A DNA stretch of 61,244 nt from Nitratireductor soli (GCF_001050155.1 NZ_LFVY01000024.1:1-61244); one strand, 5' to 3'. Positions 1-10,811 are shown, numbered from the stretch's first letter. Numbers and translations: made by a program. The notes: a model not told the origin generated them from the sequence alone.

Positions 1-301
1 GATGATGGCACAGCCTGGCAGGGCGGGGATAAAATTGCATGAAATTTGCGCGGCGAGACGCGATTGCCCTTCAATTTGACCGGCAGGAAACTTTCCATCG
101 ACCCGCAACTCTCCCGCAACGCGTTGGCGGTCTGCCGAAACAGCCGATGCCCATGCCACGCGAACGCAAGGTCCCCCGATCCATCCTCTCTAGTCACCAT
201 CCTCTTCCAAAAAATAATTTTAAGCTTGAAGTAGTTTGCGATAGGATGCTGTATGCTCCGGTCAGGCGTCGAGAGAGCGCAACCGCATCAGGAAGGCACA
301 C
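1..301. other. Left-edge non-coding stretch and gcdH upstream region
   Basis: I see no convincing gene before the glutaryl-CoA dehydrogenase start. The short open frames here have no recognisable product. An AT-rich patch near 210-235 precedes gcdH by about 70 bases and is the likely promoter area, but I cannot assign firm -35 and -10 boxes. No strong GGAGG precedes the gcdH ATG; the nearest purine-rich stretch is AGGAAGG at about 290-296. Confidence 0.4.
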
Positions 302-1513
302 ATGAACATGGAAGCAGCCAAACCCAAATCCGCGACCGCCAGCTTCGTCTGGGACGACCCGTTCCTGCTCGAGGACCAGCTTTCCGATGAGGAGCGGATG
401 ATTCGCGACGCGGCGGCCGCCTTTGCCGCCGACAAGCTCGCCCCCCGCATCGAGCACGCCTACATGAACGAGGAGACGGACCCGTCGATCTTCCGCGAGA
501 TGGGCGCGGCCGGCCTGCTCGGCGTCACCATTCCCGAGGAATATGGCGGCGTTGGCGCCGGCTATGTGTCCTACGGGCTGGTCGCCCGCGAGGTGGAGCG
601 CGTCGATTCGGGCTATCGCTCGATGATGAGCGTGCAGTCCTCGCTGGTCATGCACCCGATCCACGCCTATGGGTCGCAGGAGCAGAGGAAGAAATACCTG
701 CCGAAGCTGGCTTCGGGCGAATATATCGGCTGCTTCGGCCTGACCGAGCCGGACGCCGGCTCCGATCCCGGCGGCATGAAGACGCGCGCCGACAAGATCG
801 ACGGCGGCTACCGCCTGACCGGCTCGAAGATGTGGATCTCCAATTCGCCGATCGCCGACGTCTTCGTCGTCTGGGCGAAATCGCCGGCCCATGACGGCAA
901 GATCCGCGGCTTCGTCCTGGAAAAGGGCATGAAGGGGCTGACGGCACCGAAGATCGGCGGCAAGCTCTCGCTGCGCGCCTCGATCACCGGCGAGATCGTC
1001 ATGGACGGCGTCGAAGTGGGCGAGGACGCGCTGCTGCCCAACGTTTCGGGCCTGAGCGGCCCGTTCGGCTGTCTCAACCGGGCGCGCTACGGCATCTCCT
1101 GGGGCGCGATGGGCGCGGCGGAAGATTGCTGGCACCGGGCGCGGCAGTATGGCCTCGACCGCAAGCAGTTCGACAGGCCGCTGGCGCAGACGCAGCTTTT
1201 CCAGAAGAAGCTCGCCGACATGCAGACGGAAATCGCGCTGGGCCTGCAGGGGTCGTTGCGCGTCGGCCGGCTGTTCGACGAGGGCCGCATGGCGCCGGAG
1301 ATGATCTCGCTCGTCAAGCGCAACAATTGCGGCAAGGCGCTCGACATCGCGCGTCAGGCCCGCGACATGCATGGTGGCAACGGCATTCAGATCGAATACC
1401 ATGTCATGCGCCACGCGCAGAATCTGGAGACGGTCAACACCTATGAGGGCACGCACGACGTCCATGCGCTGATCCTCGGCCGCGCGCAGACGGGGCTGCA
1501 GGCGTTTTTCTGA
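302..1513 (+). CDS. gcdH: Glutaryl-CoA dehydrogenase
   Basis: This 403-residue cytoplasmic acyl-CoA dehydrogenase is expected to oxidise and decarboxylate glutaryl-CoA to crotonyl-CoA, the late step of lysine and tryptophan breakdown, passing electrons from FAD to ETF. The order of parts is typical: an alpha-helical N-terminal domain, a flavin-binding motif [15 protein letters not shown] near residue 140, a middle beta domain and a C-terminal helical domain. The sequence [10 protein letters not shown] near the end holds the catalytic base, Glu382. The ending [10 protein letters not shown] is characteristic of GcdH rather than of other acyl-CoA dehydrogenases. Length matches the family. The start has AGGAAGG at about 290-296 as a possible ribosome site. 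It stands alone, followed by a palindromic repeat before kbl. Confidence 0.93.
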   Translation: MNMEAAKPKSATASFVWDDPFLLEDQLSDEERMIRDAAAAFAADKLAPRIEHAYMNEETDPSIFREMGAAGLLGVTIPEEYGGVGAGYVSYGLVAREVERVDSGYRSMMSVQSSLVMHPIHAYGSQEQRKKYLPKLASGEYIGCFGLTEPDAGSDPGGMKTRADKIDGGYRLTGSKMWISNSPIADVFVVWAKSPAHDGKIRGFVLEKGMKGLTAPKIGGKLSLRASITGEIVMDGVEVGEDALLPNVSGLSGPFGCLNRARYGISWGAMGAAEDCWHRARQYGLDRKQFDRPLAQTQLFQKKLADMQTEIALGLQGSLRVGRLFDEGRMAPEMISLVKRNNCGKALDIARQARDMHGGNGIQIEYHVMRHAQNLETVNTYEGTHDVHALILGRAQTGLQAFF

Positions 1514-1532
1514 TCGGGTGAGCGTCGGCGCT

Positions 1533-1801
1533 CGCCCCTCATTCCCCTGCCGGGACCTTCTCCCCGTGAACGGCAGGGCAATCGCATATGGTCTGGACTT
1601 CCCCCACTCCGTCTCGGGGCTTTGCCCCAAGCCACCTCTCCCCCACATCCGTGGGGGAGAGGAAGCGTGCAAAGCGACCAGGGGCACTTCCTCTCCCCCG
1701 TTGCGGGGGAGAGGTGGATCGGCCGGAGGCCGAGACGGAGTGGGGGGCTCAGCCTCCATAGGCGATTGCCCTGCCGTGAACGGGGAGAAGGAAGAGGGGC
1801 G
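1533..1801. repeat. Long imperfect palindrome, MITE-like intergenic repeat
   Basis: The gap between gcdH and kbl is filled by a nested inverted repeat. The outer arms read CTTCTCCCCGTGAACGGCAG at the left (from about 1557) and its near reverse complement at about 1763-1791. Inside are two strong hairpins, CCTCTCCCCCAC/GTGGGGGAGAGG and CCTCTCCCCCG/CGGGGGAGAGG. No coding sequence is supported. Elements like this are common between genes in Rhizobiales and are usually treated as non-autonomous mobile repeats. Confidence 0.7.
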
Positions 1802-1864
1802 CTTGAAACCGTCCGGCGATGATGGAACAAAGGGCGCGCCGTTCCGTCGTTTCAGGAGACCCGC

Positions 1865-3052
<1,188 letters not shown>

Positions 3053-3069
3053 ACGTTTTTGCCGAGCGC

Positions 3070-3225
3070 ACCCCCCTCTGGCCTGCCGGCCATCTCCCCC
3101 TCAAGGGGGGAGATCGGCTGGCAAGAATGCATCGCCTCCCCATATATGTTGGCGATTGGCGAAGCCAGTTCCACCACCTGATCTCCCCCCTTGAGGGGGA
3201 GATGGCCGGCAGGCCAGAGGGGGGT
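3070..3225. repeat. Perfect 46-bp inverted repeat between kbl and tdh
   Basis: Bases 3070-3115 and 3180-3225 are exact reverse complements over 46 positions, separated by 64 bases. Each arm also folds on itself (ATCTCCCCCTCAAGGGGGGAGAT). The arm tips contain CTCTGGCCTGCCGGCCA, the motif that also forms the palindrome at 26405-26450. No gene fits in the element. Confidence 0.85.
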
Positions 3226-3260
3226 AATCTCGTACGAACCACACCGAAAAGGCTCCAGCC

Positions 3261-4295
3261 ATGTCCAACATGATGAAGGCGCTGGTGAAATCCAGACCCG
3301 AGGAAGGCCTGTGGATGGAGCGCGTGCCGGTGCCGGAGATCGGTCCGAACGACGTGCTGATCAAGGTTCGCAAGACCGCCATCTGCGGCACGGACGTGCA
3401 TATCTGGAACTGGGACGAATGGGCGAGCAAGACCGTGCCGGTGCCGCTGGTCGTCGGCCATGAATTCGTCGGCGCGGTCGCCGAGATCGGCTCGGCCGTC
3501 ACCGAATATCAGGTCGGCCAGCGCGTTTCGGGCGAGGGGCACATCGTCTGCGGCCATTGCCGCAATTGCCGCGCCGGACGCGGCCATCTGTGCCGCAACA
3601 CGCTGGGCGTCGGCGTGCAGCGGCCGGGCGCCTTCGCCGAATATCTGTCGCTGCCGCAGCACAATGTGGTGCCGATCCCCGACAACATTCCCGACGAGAT
3701 CGCCGCCATCTTCGACCCGCTCGGCAACGCCGTCCACACGGCGCTGTCGTTCGATCTCGTCGGCGAGGACGTGCTGGTGACGGGCGCCGGGCCGATCGGC
3801 ATCATGGGCGCGCTGGTGGCGCAGGCGGTGGGCGCGCGCAAGGTGGTCATCACCGACATCAATCCGGGCCGGCTGGAGCTGGCCAGGAAGCTCGGCGTCC
3901 AGCACACGGTCAACGCGGCCGAGGAGAAGCTGCCCGACGTCATGCGCCAGCTCGGCATGACGGAGGGCTTCGACGTCGGGCTGGAAATGTCGGGCGCCGC
4001 ACCCGCCTTCCGCGACATGATCGACGCCATGAACAATGGCGGCAAGATCGCCATTTTAGGCATCGCGCCGACCGGCTTCGAGATCGACTGGAACAAGGTG
4101 ATCTTCAAGATGCTGCACCTGAAGGGCATCTATGGGCGCGAGATGTTCGAGACCTGGTACAAGATGATCGCCCTGGTGCAGGGCCGGCTCGACGTCTCCG
4201 ACCTCATCACCCACCGCATCAAGGCCGACGATTTCCACGACGGCTTCGATGCGATCAAGAATGGCGAGGCCGGCAAGGTGGTGATGAGCTGGTAG
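3261..4295 (+). CDS. tdh: L-threonine 3-dehydrogenase
   Basis: This 344-residue zinc-dependent medium-chain dehydrogenase oxidises L-threonine with NAD+ to 2-amino-3-oxobutyrate, the substrate of Kbl just upstream. Catalytic zinc ligands are visible as Cys42 in [14 protein letters not shown], His67 and Glu68 in GHEFVG. The structural zinc site has four cysteines in [15 protein letters not shown] (97, 100, 103, 111). The NAD-binding Rossmann loop is [10 protein letters not shown] near residue 175. The WNWDEW stretch is typical of threonine rather than sorbitol dehydrogenases. Length agrees with the E. coli enzyme (about 341). It is followed two bases later by the convergent end of the MarR gene. 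Confidence 0.95.
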   Translation: MSNMMKALVKSRPEEGLWMERVPVPEIGPNDVLIKVRKTAICGTDVHIWNWDEWASKTVPVPLVVGHEFVGAVAEIGSAVTEYQVGQRVSGEGHIVCGHCRNCRAGRGHLCRNTLGVGVQRPGAFAEYLSLPQHNVVPIPDNIPDEIAAIFDPLGNAVHTALSFDLVGEDVLVTGAGPIGIMGALVAQAVGARKVVITDINPGRLELARKLGVQHTVNAAEEKLPDVMRQLGMTEGFDVGLEMSGAAPAFRDMIDAMNNGGKIAILGIAPTGFEIDWNKVIFKMLHLKGIYGREMFETWYKMIALVQGRLDVSDLITHRIKADDFHDGFDAIKNGEAGKVVMSW

Positions 4296-4296
4296 G

Positions 4297-4755
4297 TCAG
4301 CTGTTGGCGGGATCGCTGAGCGCGGCGCGCTCCAGCGCCGCCAGCCCTGCCAGAAGCGCCGCGCGCTCGGCCGCTTTCATGCGGGTGAGCAGTTCCGCCT
4401 CGAAGGCGCGGGCGACGGGCACCATGTCCTCATAGGCCTTCTGGCCGAGCTTGCTCAGCGACAGGCGCTCGACGCGGCGGTCGTTGGCGTCCGGCTTGCG
4501 CACCACCCAGCGCCTGACCTCCAAGGAGGCGACGGCGCGGCTGACCTTGGTCTTGTGCATCGAGGAATGGGCGCCGATCTCCGTCGCCGTCATCGTGCCG
4601 TACTGGCCGATGGTCGCCAGCGTGCGCCATTCCGGCCGCGTCAGGCCGAGCCGGGCGCGGTAGGCCTGCGAGAAATCGCGGCTGATCGCGTCGGTCAGCC
4701 GGGTCAGCCGATAGGGCAGGAATTCCTCCAGCGCGAGAACACTTTGTTGCACCAT
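4297..4755 (-). CDS. MarR-family transcriptional regulator
   Basis: A 152-residue winged-helix regulator with the MarR layout: N-terminal dimer helix (LEEFLPYRLTRLTDAISRDF), recognition region around SSMHKTKVSRAVASLE and the wing R...PDANDRRVERLSLSKLG. I start it at 4755 because GGGAG lies five bases before this ATG. An in-frame ATG at 4767 would add four residues but has no such site. It is divergent from the homogentisate operon across about 140 bases, so it most likely controls hmgA, perhaps with homogentisate or a related aromatic acid as ligand. That role is inferred from position only; known hmg regulators in pseudomonads belong to the IclR family, so orthology should not be assumed. 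Confidence 0.85.
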   Translation of the reverse strand: MVQQSVLALEEFLPYRLTRLTDAISRDFSQAYRARLGLTRPEWRTLATIGQYGTMTATEIGAHSSMHKTKVSRAVASLEVRRWVVRKPDANDRRVERLSLSKLGQKAYEDMVPVARAFEAELLTRMKAAERAALLAGLAALERAALSDPANS

Positions 4756-4895
4756 GCGCACTCCCATCGTGGTGATTTTGCCGGGCGGCCCGATTGATAG
4801 TTACATTCTCAATGGTTACGATTGCAACAAATAAACCGGTTCCATCCGGGCCTGCCCTCCGGGCGGGCGACATTCCCCTTCCGACGGAGGATAGC
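4756..4895. promoter_or_regulatory. Divergent control region between marR and hmgA
   Basis: This short, comparatively AT-rich region must carry both promoters. It holds GTTAC twice (4799-4803 and 4815-4819) and GCAACAAA at 4824-4831, which is the inverse of TTTGTTGC at 4743-4750 just inside the regulator gene. GGAGG at 4886-4890 sits five bases before the hmgA ATG. Which repeat is the MarR operator cannot be decided by eye. Confidence 0.45.
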
Positions 4896-6209
4896 ATGAC
4901 CGTTCAGTATATGCCGGGCTTCGGCAACGACTTTGAGACGGAAAGCCTGCCGGGCGCGCTGCCGCAGGGGCAGAACTCGCCGCAGCGGCCGGCCTATGGC
5001 CTCTATGCCGAGCAGCTCTCGGGCTCGCCCTTCACCGCGCCGCGCGGCACCAATGAGCGCTCCTGGCTCTACCGCATCCGGCCGAGCGTCCGTCACACCA
5101 CGCGCTTCAAGGCGGTCAGGTTCGACCAGTGGAAATCGGCGCCGAACCTCGACGACCACGATCTGGCGCTCGGCCAGCTGCGCTGGAACCCGATGCCGAT
5201 GCCGAACGAGGAAACGGATTTCATCGCCGGCATCCGCACGATGACCACCGCCGGCGACGCGCAGGGCCAGTCGGGCATGGCGGCGCATGTCTATGCCGCC
5301 AACAAATCGATGGTCGACGACTATGTCTTCAACGCCGACGGCGAATTGCTCATCGTGCCGCAGGAAGGCGGCATCCGCATCAAGACGGAGATGGGCATCA
5401 TCGACGTCACGCCGGGCGAGATCGCCATCCTGCCGCGCGGCATGATCTTCCAGGTCGAATTGCCGGGCGGACCGGTGCGCGGCTATATCTGCGAGAACTA
5501 CGGCGCCAAGTTCACCCTGCCGGACCGCGGGCCGATCGGCGCCAACTGCCTGGCCAATCCGCGCGATTTCAAGACCCCGACCGCCTGGTACGAGGAGAAG
5601 GAAACGCCCTGCCGGCTGTTCGTCAAATGGTGCGGCCGGTTCCACGTCACCGAGATCGGCCATTCGCCGCTCGACGTGGTCGCCTGGCACGGCAATTACG
5701 CGCCCTACAAATACGATCTGTCGACGTTCTCGCCGGTCGGGGCCATCCTGTTCGACCATCCCGATCCGTCGATCTTCACCGTGCTGACGGCGCCGTCGGG
5801 CGAGGAAGGCACGGCGAACATCGATTTCGTCATCTTCCCGCCGCGCTGGCTGGTGGCCGAGCACACCTTCCGCCCGCCCTGGTACCACCGCAACATCATG
5901 AGCGAGTTCATGGGGCTGATCAAAGGCCAGTACGACGCCAAGGAAGAGGGTTTCGTGCCCGGCGGCGTGTCGCTGCACAACATGATGCTGCCGCACGGCC
6001 CGGACGCCTTCGGCTTCGACAAGGCCAGCAAGACGGAATTGAAGCCGGTCAAGCTCGAGGACACGATGGCCTTCATGTTCGAGACGCGCTTTCCCCAGCA
6101 TCTGACGCGCTATGCGGCGGAGACCGAGACGCTGCAGGACGACTACATCGACTGCTGGACGGACCTGAAAAAGCGCTTCAACGGCACGCCCGAGGGCGAC
6201 TGGTCGTGA
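4896..6209 (+). CDS. hmgA: Homogentisate 1,2-dioxygenase
   Basis: This 437-residue cytoplasmic non-haem iron enzyme opens the ring of homogentisate to maleylacetoacetate, the central step of tyrosine and phenylalanine breakdown. The family start [12 protein letters not shown] follows the ATG at 4896, which has GGAGG five bases upstream; the frame stays open to 4794 but that extension is unlike the family. The iron ligands of the human enzyme (His335, Glu341, His371) have clear counterparts in [12 protein letters not shown] and [12 protein letters not shown]. Length is typical (about 440). It is first in an operon: the next gene starts within its stop codon. Expression is probably set by the divergent MarR protein. 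Confidence 0.97.
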   Translation: MTVQYMPGFGNDFETESLPGALPQGQNSPQRPAYGLYAEQLSGSPFTAPRGTNERSWLYRIRPSVRHTTRFKAVRFDQWKSAPNLDDHDLALGQLRWNPMPMPNEETDFIAGIRTMTTAGDAQGQSGMAAHVYAANKSMVDDYVFNADGELLIVPQEGGIRIKTEMGIIDVTPGEIAILPRGMIFQVELPGGPVRGYICENYGAKFTLPDRGPIGANCLANPRDFKTPTAWYEEKETPCRLFVKWCGRFHVTEIGHSPLDVVAWHGNYAPYKYDLSTFSPVGAILFDHPDPSIFTVLTAPSGEEGTANIDFVIFPPRWLVAEHTFRPPWYHRNIMSEFMGLIKGQYDAKEEGFVPGGVSLHNMMLPHGPDAFGFDKASKTELKPVKLEDTMAFMFETRFPQHLTRYAAETETLQDDYIDCWTDLKKRFNGTPEGDWS

Positions 6210-7081
6210 ATGAAAGGCTCGTGCTGCTCGGCACGAAGGGCGGCCCGGCGCTGAGGCCGGGCGGCCCGATGCCGACCGCTTCGCTGCTGCAGATCGGCGG
6301 CCGCACGGCCGTCATCGACTGCGCGCTCGGCGTGACCAGGGGACTGGTCGACGCCGGCGTGGCGCTGAAGACGCTCGACCTGGTGTTCATCACCCATCTG
6401 CATTCCGACCACGTGCTCGAATTGGGCGCGCTGCTGCACACGGCCTGGACGGCCGGGCTGGCGACGCCGGTCAAGGTCTACGGCCCGGTCGGGACCGGGG
6501 ACGTGTGGACGCATTTCTGCCGCTCGCTCGCCTATGACATCGACATCCGCATCGACGATGAGGGCCGCCCGGATATTCGCCAACTGGTCGAGGTGACCGA
6601 ATTTGGCGATGGTCCGGTGATGCAGGAGGCTGGGTTGACGGTCGAGGCGCTGCGCGTCGACCATCCGCCGGTCACCGAATGCTATGCGCTGCGCTTCTCG
6701 CATGGCGGCCGTCGCGTGGTCTTTTCCGCCGACACCTGCCATTTCCCGCCGCTTGCCGATTTCGCCCGCGATGCCGACATCCTGGTGCATGAGGCGATGC
6801 TCGCCGCCGGCGTCGACCGGCTGGTCGCCCGCACCGGCAACGGCGCCCGCCTGAAGGCGCATCTGATGGCCAGCCACACGCTGGTCGAGGACGCAGGGCG
6901 CATTGCGTCTGACGCCGGTTGCGCGCATCTTGTGCTCAATCACCTCATTCCCGCCGACGACCCGGATTTCGGGCCCGGCGACTGGGAGGAGGCGGTCCGC
7001 CGGACCTGGGCCGGCCCCCTCACCATCGGCCGTGACGGCCTCGAATTGCCGCTGATAGAAGCGCCCGCAGCCACCGCATAA
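6206..7081 (+). CDS. MBL-fold metallohydrolase in the homogentisate operon
   Basis: A 291-residue metallo-beta-lactamase-fold protein starting with GTG that overlaps the hmgA stop by four bases (GTGA), a sign of translational coupling. The full metal motif HLHSDH is present at residues 64-69, with further ligands in SADTCHFPP and NHLIP. The overall shape ([11 protein letters not shown] at the start, long insert with YGPVGTG) resembles the RNase Z/arylsulfatase-like branch of the superfamily. The substrate is unknown. Its place between hmgA and the FAH-family gene suggests hydrolysis of a lactone, thioester or similar by-product of homogentisate metabolism, but nothing in the sequence fixes that. 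Maleylacetoacetate isomerase is absent from this operon. Confidence 0.85.
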   Translation: MNERLVLLGTKGGPALRPGGPMPTASLLQIGGRTAVIDCALGVTRGLVDAGVALKTLDLVFITHLHSDHVLELGALLHTAWTAGLATPVKVYGPVGTGDVWTHFCRSLAYDIDIRIDDEGRPDIRQLVEVTEFGDGPVMQEAGLTVEALRVDHPPVTECYALRFSHGGRRVVFSADTCHFPPLADFARDADILVHEAMLAAGVDRLVARTGNGARLKAHLMASHTLVEDAGRIASDAGCAHLVLNHLIPADDPDFGPGDWEEAVRRTWAGPLTIGRDGLELPLIEAPAATA

Positions 7082-7091
7082 AGGAAAACGC

Positions 7092-8111
7092 ATGAAACTC
7101 GCCACGCTCAAGAATGGAAAGCGCGACGGAAGACTGGTCGTCGTCTCACGCGACCTGACCCGCTGCACCGACGCCTCGTTCCTGGCGCCGACGCTGCAGG
7201 CGGCGCTTGACGATTGGGCGCGCATCGCCCCGCATCTGGCAGCGCTCGCTGAAAGCCTGGAGCATGGCTCGGTGCCGGCGGAACGCTTTCACGAGCATGA
7301 TGCGGCATCGCCGCTGCCTCGCGCCTTCCAGTGGGCCGACGGATCGGCATACGTCAATCACGTCGAACTGGTGCGCAAGGCGCGCAGCGCGGAGATGCCC
7401 GACAGCTTCTGGACCGACCCGTTGATGTATCAGGGTGGCTCCGATGCCTTCCTCGCCCCGCGTGACCCGATCGTCATGGCCGACGAAGCCTATGGCATAG
7501 ACATGGAAGGCGAGGTGGCCGTCATCGTCGACGATGTGCCGATGGGCGCCAGCCTGGACGAGGCGCGTGATGCGATCCGGCTGATCATGCTGGTCAACGA
7601 CGTGTCGCTGCGTGGCCTGATTCCGGCGGAGCTCGCCAAGGGATTCGGCTTCTTCCAGTCGAAACCCTCTTCGGCGTTTTCACCCGTGGCGGTGACGCCG
7701 GACGAACTGGGCGAGGCCTGGGATGGCGGCAAGGTATCGCTGCCGCTGTGCGTCGACTACAATGGCAAGCCGTTCGGCCGCGCCAATGCCGGCATCGACA
7801 TGACCTTCGATTTCCCGACGCTTGTCGCCCATGCGGCCAAGACGCGGCCGCTCTGCGCCGGCGCGATCATTGGTTCGGGCACCGTTTCCAACAAGATGGA
7901 TGGCGGCCCCGGCAAGCCGGTGGCCGACGGTGGCGTCGGCTATTCCTGCATTGCAGAGACCCGCATGATCGAGACGATCAATGACGGCAAGCCGAAGACG
8001 CCCTTCATGCGCTTCGGCGACGTGGTGCGCATCGAGATGAAGGATGGCAGCGGCCATTCGATCTTCGGTGCGATCGAGCAGACAGTTCAGAAATACGAGA
8101 AAGGCGCGTAA
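7092..8111 (+). CDS. Fumarylacetoacetate hydrolase family protein
   Basis: This 339-residue protein belongs to the FAH family and most likely hydrolyses fumarylacetoacetate to fumarate and acetoacetate, the final step of tyrosine degradation. The metal site region is visible in DMEGEVAVIVDDV near residue 135-150 and the conserved C-terminal fold in IIGSGTVSNK and YSCIAETRMIE. The protein is shorter than the mammalian fumarylacetoacetase (about 420) and matches the compact form common in alphaproteobacteria. AAGGAAAAC precedes the ATG. It lies 10 bases after the MBL gene and its stop overlaps the next start (TAATG). FAH relatives also act on other diketo acids; the hmgA context decides this call. 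Confidence 0.9.
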   Translation: MKLATLKNGKRDGRLVVVSRDLTRCTDASFLAPTLQAALDDWARIAPHLAALAESLEHGSVPAERFHEHDAASPLPRAFQWADGSAYVNHVELVRKARSAEMPDSFWTDPLMYQGGSDAFLAPRDPIVMADEAYGIDMEGEVAVIVDDVPMGASLDEARDAIRLIMLVNDVSLRGLIPAELAKGFGFFQSKPSSAFSPVAVTPDELGEAWDGGKVSLPLCVDYNGKPFGRANAGIDMTFDFPTLVAHAAKTRPLCAGAIIGSGTVSNKMDGGPGKPVADGGVGYSCIAETRMIETINDGKPKTPFMRFGDVVRIEMKDGSGHSIFGAIEQTVQKYEKGA

Positions 8112-9061
8112 TGGCCAAGCAATTCGCATCCGCAGGCGACCTGACGGAAAAGAAGATCTCGTTCGACGAGATCGGTCGGGATCTGTGGGCGTTCACCGCA
8201 GAAGGTGATCCCAATTCGGGCATCATCATCGGCGATGAATCGGTGATGGTGATCGAGGCGCAGGCAACGCCGCGGCTCGCCGAAAAGGTCATCGAGAAGG
8301 TGCGTACCGTCACCGACAAGCCGATCAGCCACCTGGTGCTGACCCACTACCACGCCGTGCGCGTGCTGGGCGCCTCGGCCTATCACGCGCCGACCGTGAT
8401 CATGAGCGACAAGGCGCGCGCCATGGTGGTGGAACGCGGCAAGGAGGACTGGGATTCGGAGTTCGTCCGCTTTCCGCGCCTGTTCCAGGGGCATGAATCG
8501 ATCCCCGGCCTGACCTGGCCGACGACAACCTTCTCCAGCTCGATGACGGTCTATCTCGGCAAGCGCCGGGTCGACCTGATGTTCCTCGGCCGCGCCCACA
8601 CGGCGGGCGACATCGTCGCCCATGTGCCCGACGCCAACGTCATGTTCACCGGCGACATCGTCGAATACCATTCGGCCTGCTATTGCGGCGACGGCCATTT
8701 CCACGACTGGCCGTCGACGCTGGAGGAAATCCGCTCGTTCGATCTCGACGCCATCGCGCCAGGCCGCGGCGCAGCACTTGTCGGCCAGGACATGGTCAAC
8801 GAGGCGCTCGACCGGACCGGCGATTTCGTGCTTTCCACCTATCAGCCGGTGGCGCGCGTGGCCCAGGGCGGCGGTTCGCTGAAGGAGGCCTGGGACGCCT
8901 GCCGGGCGGCCTGCGATCCGAAGTTCTCCGATTACGCGATCTACGAGCACTGCCTGCCGTTCAACGTGGCGCGCGCCTATGACGAGGCGCTCGGCATCGA
9001 CACGCCGCGCATCTGGACGGCGGAGCGCGACCGGCAGATGTGGGAAGCGCTGCAGGGGTGA
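8111..9061 (+). CDS. MBL-fold protein with a degenerate metal motif
   Basis: A 316-residue metallo-beta-lactamase-fold protein whose ATG overlaps the stop of the FAH gene by one base. The region that should read HxHxDH is LTHYHAVRVLGA: His79 and His81 are kept, but the following Asp and His are Val83 and Arg84. Later ligand positions remain recognisable in GRAHTAGD and FTGDIVEYHS, and Cys-rich CYCGDGH follows. The protein may therefore bind one metal ion, or use another ligand set, instead of the usual pair. There is no signal peptide. Its operon position points to aromatic acid catabolism. I do not assign a substrate. Confidence 0.85.
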   Translation: MAKQFASAGDLTEKKISFDEIGRDLWAFTAEGDPNSGIIIGDESVMVIEAQATPRLAEKVIEKVRTVTDKPISHLVLTHYHAVRVLGASAYHAPTVIMSDKARAMVVERGKEDWDSEFVRFPRLFQGHESIPGLTWPTTTFSSSMTVYLGKRRVDLMFLGRAHTAGDIVAHVPDANVMFTGDIVEYHSACYCGDGHFHDWPSTLEEIRSFDLDAIAPGRGAALVGQDMVNEALDRTGDFVLSTYQPVARVAQGGGSLKEAWDACRAACDPKFSDYAIYEHCLPFNVARAYDEALGIDTPRIWTAERDRQMWEALQG

Positions 9062-9082
9062 CTGCAGGAGCGATGGTCGCTT

Positions 9083-9108
9083 CCTTCTCCCCGCCTGCGG
9101 GGAGAAGG
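9083..9108. repeat. GC-rich hairpin between the MBL and hydroxylase genes
   Basis: CCTTCTCCCC at 9083-9092 pairs exactly with GGGGAGAAGG at 9099-9108 around a six-base loop. No run of T follows, so it is more likely one unit of the dispersed CTTCTCCCCG repeat family than a classical terminator. It could still reduce read-through into the hydroxylase gene. Confidence 0.55.
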
Positions 9109-9191
9109 GGCCTTGACGCTGGCGCTGAACTTGAAACAGGTTTGAGCTGTTTCTTCTCGCGAAGGAACGGCTGCAAGGGGGACGAAAGCCC

Positions 9192-10811
9192 ATGCCGCGT
9201 TATGAGTACAATCGCTTCCCGTACCGGACGCCGCCGGAGCTGACCGGCGGCCCTGCCGGGCAGCACAAGGCGGTCATCATCGGTGCGGGTCCGGTCGGGC
9301 TTGCGGCGGCCGTCGATCTTGCCCAGCGCGGCGTGCCGGTGGTGGTGCTCGACGACAACAATGTCGTCTCCATCGGCAGCCGGGCCATCTGCTGGTCGAA
9401 GCGCACGCTGGAGATCTTCGACCGCCTCGGCATCGGCGAGCGGATGGTGGACAAGGGCGTCACCTGGAAGGTGGGCCGGCTGTTTCACCGCGACCGCGAG
9501 GTCTGGAATTTCGACCTTTTGCCGGAGGAAGGCCACAAGATGCCGGCCTTCATCAATCTGCAGCAATATTACGTCGAGCAGTACCTGGTCGAGCGCGCCG
9601 CCGATTTCCCCGAGCTGATCGACCTGCGCTGGAACAACAAGGTCGCCTCGATCGAGCAGAAGGGCGGCGATGTGCGCCTCGGCGTCGAGACGCCGGACGG
9701 TCATTACCATATGGACGCCGCCTGGGTGATTGCCTGCGACGGCGCGCGCTCGCCCGCGCGCGCCATGCTTGGCCTCGATTTCGCGGGGCAGGTGTTCGAG
9801 GAACGCTTCCTGATCGCCGATGTGGAAATGAAGGCGGATTTCCCGTCCGAGCGCTGGTTCTGGTTCGAGCCGCCGTTCCACAACGGGCAGTCTGCGCTGC
9901 TGCACAAGCAGCCCGACAACATCTACCGCATCGACCTGCAGCTTGGCCCCGACGCCGACCCGGACGAGGAGAAGAAGCCGGAAAACGTCATCCCGCGCAT
10001 CGAGAAGGTGATCGGCCACGCCGATTTCGAACTCGACTGGGTGTCGGTCTACACCTTCCAGTGCCGCAGGTTGGAACGCTTCGTCCACGACCGGGTGATC
10101 TTCGCCGGCGATAGCGCCCACATCGTCTCGCCCTTCGGCGCGCGCGGCGGCAATGGCGGCATCCAGGACATCGACAATCTCGGCTGGAAGCTGGCGATGG
10201 TGGTGCAGGGCGAGGCGCCGGCCTCGCTGATCGCCTCGTATGACGAGGAGCGCATCCACGGCACCGACGAGAACATCCTGAATTCGGCGCGCTCCACATC
10301 CTTCATGACGCCGAAGAGCGCCATGGAGCGGATTTTCCGCGACAGCGTCCTGGAGCTTTCGGCCGACCATGATTTTGCCCGGCGGCTGGTCAATTCCGGC
10401 CGCTTGTCGAAGCCGTGTTCCCTGGCCGGATTTTCGCTGCAGACGCCTTGCGGACATGCCGGCGGGCTGGCGCCGGGCGCGGTCATGGCCGATGCGCCGG
10501 TGCTTGCCGAGGGCGCCGGAGACTGGTTGTTGAACCATGCGGGCGGCGGCTTCGTGCTGCTCGCCGTCGATTGCGATCCGCCGATCGGCCTGCCGGCCGG
10601 CCTGCATGTGGTGCAGGTGTCGGCGGGCGCCGGCGGCGAGGCGGTGGAGGGGGTTACCCGGCTGGTCGATGTGGACGGCACCGTCGCGGCGCGTTACGGC
10701 GCGGGCCGGCTCTATCTGGTGCGGCCTGACCAGCACATCGCCGCCGCGTTCGAGCACCCGGATGCGCATGAGATCGCCGCCGCCATGACGCGGGCCATGG
10801 GGAGGGAATGA
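9192..10811 (+). CDS. FAD-dependent aromatic hydroxylase (3-hydroxyphenylacetate hydroxylase-like)
   Basis: A 539-residue class A flavoprotein monooxygenase. The FAD-binding Rossmann motif GAGPVG is at residues 31-36. The second FAD motif is FAGDSAHIVSPFGARGGNGG near residue 305. A C-terminal thioredoxin-like tail typical of the PheA/MhpA group follows. AAGGGGGAC precedes the ATG. It lies downstream of hmgA and overlaps a small DUF2783 gene. In Pseudomonas putida U, 3-hydroxyphenylacetate is turned into homogentisate by a flavoprotein (MhaA) plus a small coupling protein (MhaB). The same arrangement next to hmgA makes that the leading idea here. Other phenolic substrates, such as 3-hydroxyphenylpropionate, cannot be excluded. 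Confidence 0.8.
   Translation: MPRYEYNRFPYRTPPELTGGPAGQHKAVIIGAGPVGLAAAVDLAQRGVPVVVLDDNNVVSIGSRAICWSKRTLEIFDRLGIGERMVDKGVTWKVGRLFHRDREVWNFDLLPEEGHKMPAFINLQQYYVEQYLVERAADFPELIDLRWNNKVASIEQKGGDVRLGVETPDGHYHMDAAWVIACDGARSPARAMLGLDFAGQVFEERFLIADVEMKADFPSERWFWFEPPFHNGQSALLHKQPDNIYRIDLQLGPDADPDEEKKPENVIPRIEKVIGHADFELDWVSVYTFQCRRLERFVHDRVIFAGDSAHIVSPFGARGGNGGIQDIDNLGWKLAMVVQGEAPASLIASYDEERIHGTDENILNSARSTSFMTPKSAMERIFRDSVLELSADHDFARRLVNSGRLSKPCSLAGFSLQTPCGHAGGLAPGAVMADAPVLAEGAGDWLLNHAGGGFVLLAVDCDPPIGLPAGLHVVQVSAGAGGEAVEGVTRLVDVDGTVAARYGAGRLYLVRPDQHIAAAFEHPDAHEIAAAMTRAMGRE

Noticed and set aside
1533-1801. CRISPR array
   Set aside because: The repeats are nested palindromes without regular unique spacers.
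4743-4831. TTTGTTGC and GCAACAAA as a MarR operator
   Set aside because: The two halves are 73 bases apart and one lies inside the coding region, so chance is as likely as function. It is mentioned in the region entry but not claimed as a site.
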